Shown here piece after piece: positions 61,816 to 64,000 of a DNA stretch of 64,000 bases (the first letter of the stretch is position 1; each line of letters starts with the position of its first letter). Under the pieces are notes generated by a model that worked only from the letters and a program-made list of their open reading frames with translations, was not told the origin of the DNA and did no database searches. The translations under genes and the position numbers were made by a program. The DNA comes from CAIMWS01 sp964409245 (lineage in GTDB: Bacteria; Verrucomicrobiota; Verrucomicrobiia; Limisphaerales; UBA1319): positions 32,284 through 96,283 of the forward strand of contig CAYPCQ010000014.1 in assembly GCA_964409245.1 (NCBI GenBank). The letters are read 5' to 3'.

Positions 61816-64000
61816 ATGAAACAGCTATTGTTGGCAACCACCAAACCGGTCGGGCAATACCAGGTCATGTTGGATGAATCAGCCTTTACGATCGGCAGGG
61901 GTGACGGCAATGCATTCCAGATCCAGGAAGGCACCGTATCGTCGCGTCATGCGGAAATCCGGACTCATGGAGGGCAAATATGGGTAAAGGACCTCAATTC
62001 TACCAATGGCACATTTATCAATGGCATCAAGATAGAAACCGAGGCCATCCTCAGCCCGGGCCAGGTCCTGCGCCTGGGCTGGGTGGAATTGCAGGTGCGC
62101 TGGTTGGAGGAGACCATTGGGCAGCAAATACCGGGGATTCCTCCCATTCCCACCTCCTCAATGGAGCCGGCAGCTCCGCCAGTCACCACAAGACCCCCAT
62201 TCCCGGCTTCTACGCCCGCCCCAGTGCCAGTAAATCCGCCCCAGCCGGCGCCTCCCATGCCCGCCGGGATAGCCTTGCCCGTGCAACCGCCAATTCCACC
62301 AGCTCCATCGGCTCCCACTGCCCGGCGGATATCCATCGGCTTGCCAACTGCGCCGCCTCCACCCGCACCTGCAAAACCTGTTATTTGTGCTGTGCCCGCA
62401 CCGCCACCACCACCGCCGCCCATGCCAGCCGTGCCACCGGCAATGCCATCCAAGACTGCACCGCCTGCACCTGTCTTTTCAGCTATGCCGGCTCCGCCGT
62501 CAGCACCTCCGCCGCCGCCCATGCCAGTCGTGCCACCGGCAATGCCATCCAGATCCGCGCCGCCTGCACCGGTTATTTCAGCAGTGCCGGCTCCGCCGTC
62601 AGCACCTCCGCCGCCGCCCATGCCAGCCGTGCCACCGGCAATGCCATCCAGGACTGCACCGCCTGCACCTGTCTTTTCAGCCGTGTCGGCTCCACCGGCA
62701 GCGCCACCGCCACCGCCCATACCGACGGCGCCACCGGCAATGCCATCCAGGACCGCACCGTCAGCACCTGTTATTTCAGCAGTGCCGGTTCCACCGCCCA
62801 CCCCGCCGCCGCCCATGCAGTCCGCGTCTCCCGTGCTGCGGATATCAATAAAATTGCCGGCACCACCTCCCGCCGAATCCCTAATGCCATGTCCAACAAC
62901 CGCAAAGCCGTTAACTGAAGCGCCGCTTTCCATTTCAGCGCCACCCGTGGAGCCACATATTTCAATACCGGTGCCGGTCGTGCCAGAAATCAACCCGGCA
63001 GCACCTCCGATCCCAACAGAATCCCCAGTGCCATCGGCAACAGCGGAGGCATCGGCTTCAAGCGCAACCACACGGCCACCTGCTGCGTCAGAAGCACCAT
63101 CCATTTCAAAGCTTCCTGCAGAACCACAAAATCCAATACTTTTACCGGTCATGCTGGAAATCGTGCCGGCAGCATCTCCGATCCCAGCAGAATCCCCAGT
63201 GCCATCGGCAACAGCGGAGGCGCAGGTTCCAACTTCAGCCACTGAAGCCACCCAGCCACCTCCTGCGTCAGAAGCACCTTCCATTTCAGCGCCATTTGCG
63301 AAACCACAACCATCCCCTGATGAACCTCCGCGGCCGGAAATTTCACCAATCCCACCTCAATCATCCGAGTCTCCGATTCCGGCCGAAATCCCTGGGCAAT
63401 CGGCAACCACGGAAGCACCGCTGCCTATTCCCGCCCCGGTAAGATCCCCAGCCATTCCTTTTCCGTCCGCGGAACCCCCAATTTCAATTCCTTTGCCGGC
63501 GATGCCAGAAACCGCAACGGCAGAACCTCCGCCTCCATCTGCATCCGCAATACCTTCGGCAACCACTGAAGGGCCGATACCTGAGTCCGTTCCAGTAACA
63601 TCCCCGGCCATTCCAGCGCCATCTGCGGAATCGGAACCATCCAATGCAGAGCAATCGATGCTGGATATTTCACCAACCAAACCACCATTACCTGAGATTC
63701 CGATCCCAGACGCCCCCCCAGTGCCAGCGGCAACAACGGCAGCACCTATGCCAGATCCCGCTCCGGTAGCGTCCCCTGTCATTCCAGCGCCAACTGTAGA
63801 GCCGCAAATCCTAATCCCTTTGTTGGCCGATCCTGAAGTTGAGCAATTAACGCCCCCGCCACCGCCCATGCCGGTTGCACCGCCACCACCACCCATGCCG
63901 GTTGCACCGCCACCACCACCCATGCCGGTTGCACCGCCACCACCACCCATGCCGGTTGCACCGCCACCACCACCCATGCCGGTTGCACCGCCACCACCAC
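61816..64000 (+). CDS. FHA-domain protein with very long proline-rich tail (partial; cluster gene 9)
   Basis: At least 728 residues; the frame is open to the window edge. Residues about 18-95 are an FHA domain with all key positions: GRG (Gly27-Arg28), SSRH (Ser42-His45), and NSTNGTF (Asn64-Gly65) with NG-x-K at 69-72. FHA binds phosphothreonine. Residues about 105 onward are low-complexity Pro/Ala/Ser/Met repeats, first with blocks such as PPPMPAVPPAMPSRTAPPAP about 40 residues long, then Ser/Thr/Glu-richer repeats with ISPIPP-like motifs, and at the end a nine-residue repeat (MPVAPPPPP) at least five times. The tail may extend as a flexible rod or bind SH3/WW-like or envelope partners. No TM segment is seen so far; the C-terminal part is missing. 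Confidence 0.88.
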   Translation, partial: MKQLLLATTKPVGQYQVMLDESAFTIGRGDGNAFQIQEGTVSSRHAEIRTHGGQIWVKDLNSTNGTFINGIKIETEAILSPGQVLRLGWVELQVRWLEETIGQQIPGIPPIPTSSMEPAAPPVTTRPPFPASTPAPVPVNPPQPAPPMPAGIALPVQPPIPPAPSAPTARRISIGLPTAPPPPAPAKPVICAVPAPPPPPPPMPAVPPAMPSKTAPPAPVFSAMPAPPSAPPPPPMPVVPPAMPSRSAPPAPVISAVPAPPSAPPPPPMPAVPPAMPSRTAPPAPVFSAVSAPPAAPPPPPIPTAPPAMPSRTAPSAPVISAVPVPPPTPPPPMQSASPVLRISIKLPAPPPAESLMPCPTTAKPLTEAPLSISAPPVEPHISIPVPVVPEINPAAPPIPTESPVPSATAEASASSATTRPPAASEAPSISKLPAEPQNPILLPVMLEIVPAASPIPAESPVPSATAEAQVPTSATEATQPPPASEAPSISAPFAKPQPSPDEPPRPEISPIPPQSSESPIPAEIPGQSATTEAPLPIPAPVRSPAIPFPSAEPPISIPLPAMPETATAEPPPPSASAIPSATTEGPIPESVPVTSPAIPAPSAESEPSNAEQSMLDISPTKPPLPEIPIPDAPPVPAATTAAPMPDPAPVASPVIPAPTVEPQILIPLLADPEVEQLTPPPPPMPVAPPPPPMPVAPPPPPMPVAPPPPPMPVAPPPPPMPVAPPPP
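63853..64000 (+). repeat. 27-bp tandem repeat at the right edge (in-frame)
   Basis: GTTGCACCGCCACCACCACC-CATGCCG repeats head to tail at least five times and reaches the window edge, encoding V-A-P-P-P-P-P-M-P. The copies are nearly identical at DNA level, which suggests recent slippage or expansion. Confidence 0.9.

Noticed and set aside
61965..63284. 439-codon Gly/Ala-rich minus-strand frame resembling PE-PGRS proteins
   Set aside because: Complement of the proline-rich FHA tail (CCX read backwards gives GGX); the FHA domain proves the plus frame.
63853..64000. CRISPR-like or minisatellite array
   Set aside because: Unit of 27 bp has no spacers and keeps the reading frame of the FHA gene.

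Overview
The window looks like a piece of a draft Verrucomicrobiota genome, most likely the Limisphaerales/Pedosphaera side of the phylum. This is inferred from family content only; there is no rRNA or marker gene here. Grounds: many very large exported proteins ending in a short beta domain that closes with a FYRLRY- or YFRLRK-type tail; delta-60, Ig-like, Calx-beta and beta-helix repeats; DUF2961 and PmoA-like (DUF6807) proteins beside exotic glycoside hydrolases without SusC/SusD; weak or absent Shine-Dalgarno sites; and repeat-rich spacers. Two runs of exactly 100 N (24030-24129, 31078-31177) are scaffold gaps, both inside repeats.

Layout. 1-8381 (minus): start of a giant beta-helix/beta-propeller surface protein whose C-terminus lies beyond the left edge. 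8735-11625 (minus): RsiV/DUF3298-type lipoprotein, HU protein, small winged-helix-like protein, Tat-exported sugar-isomerase-like TIM barrel. 12609-13247 (minus): exported nitroreductase-like protein. 13450-19399 (plus): exported 1021-aa protein with a strong terminator, then an AAA-TolB-like-TPR protein with a good sigma70 promoter. 19573-20279: a broken ParE-type toxin-antitoxin module fused to a truncated duplicate of the next gene. 20413-22869: Calx-beta esterase. 23220-23768: small exported protein. 25139-30271: 1710-aa protein with eight Ig-like domains and two seven-repeat delta-60 blocks. 30632-31560: array of 192-bp repeats, each holding two inverted palindromic ends.

31621-48794 (minus) is one tightly packed six-gene operon (three 4-bp overlaps or near overlaps, gaps of about 40 bp) resembling a polysaccharide-utilisation locus: a metallophosphoesterase/SGNH/(alpha/alpha)6 triple fusion, a DUF6807 protein, a DUF2961/GH172-like protein, a GH95-like/LamG/GH106 double glycosidase, a GH36-like enzyme and a secreted propeller-like protein. 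Its likely target is a fucose- or rhamnose-containing glycan. 49307-50054 (minus) encodes a STAS anti-anti-sigma factor and its HATPase partner.

51212-64000 (plus) is the least familiar part: nine co-directional genes behind one good promoter and three strong hairpins. They encode exported proteins of unknown family, a FlgT/LPP20-like exported protein, a membrane-anchored CsgG/FlgT-like protein, two AT-rich genes, a membrane protein with a papain/transglutaminase-like Cys-His-Glu domain, a zinc-ribbon/13x Sel1-repeat protein, and an FHA protein with a huge proline-rich tail running off the right edge. I infer an envelope-associated assembly or signalling apparatus; its function cannot be read from the sequence.

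A family of short imperfect-inverted-end elements (five copies) is scattered between genes at 12.2, 19.4, 24.2, 49.2 and 50.1 kb.
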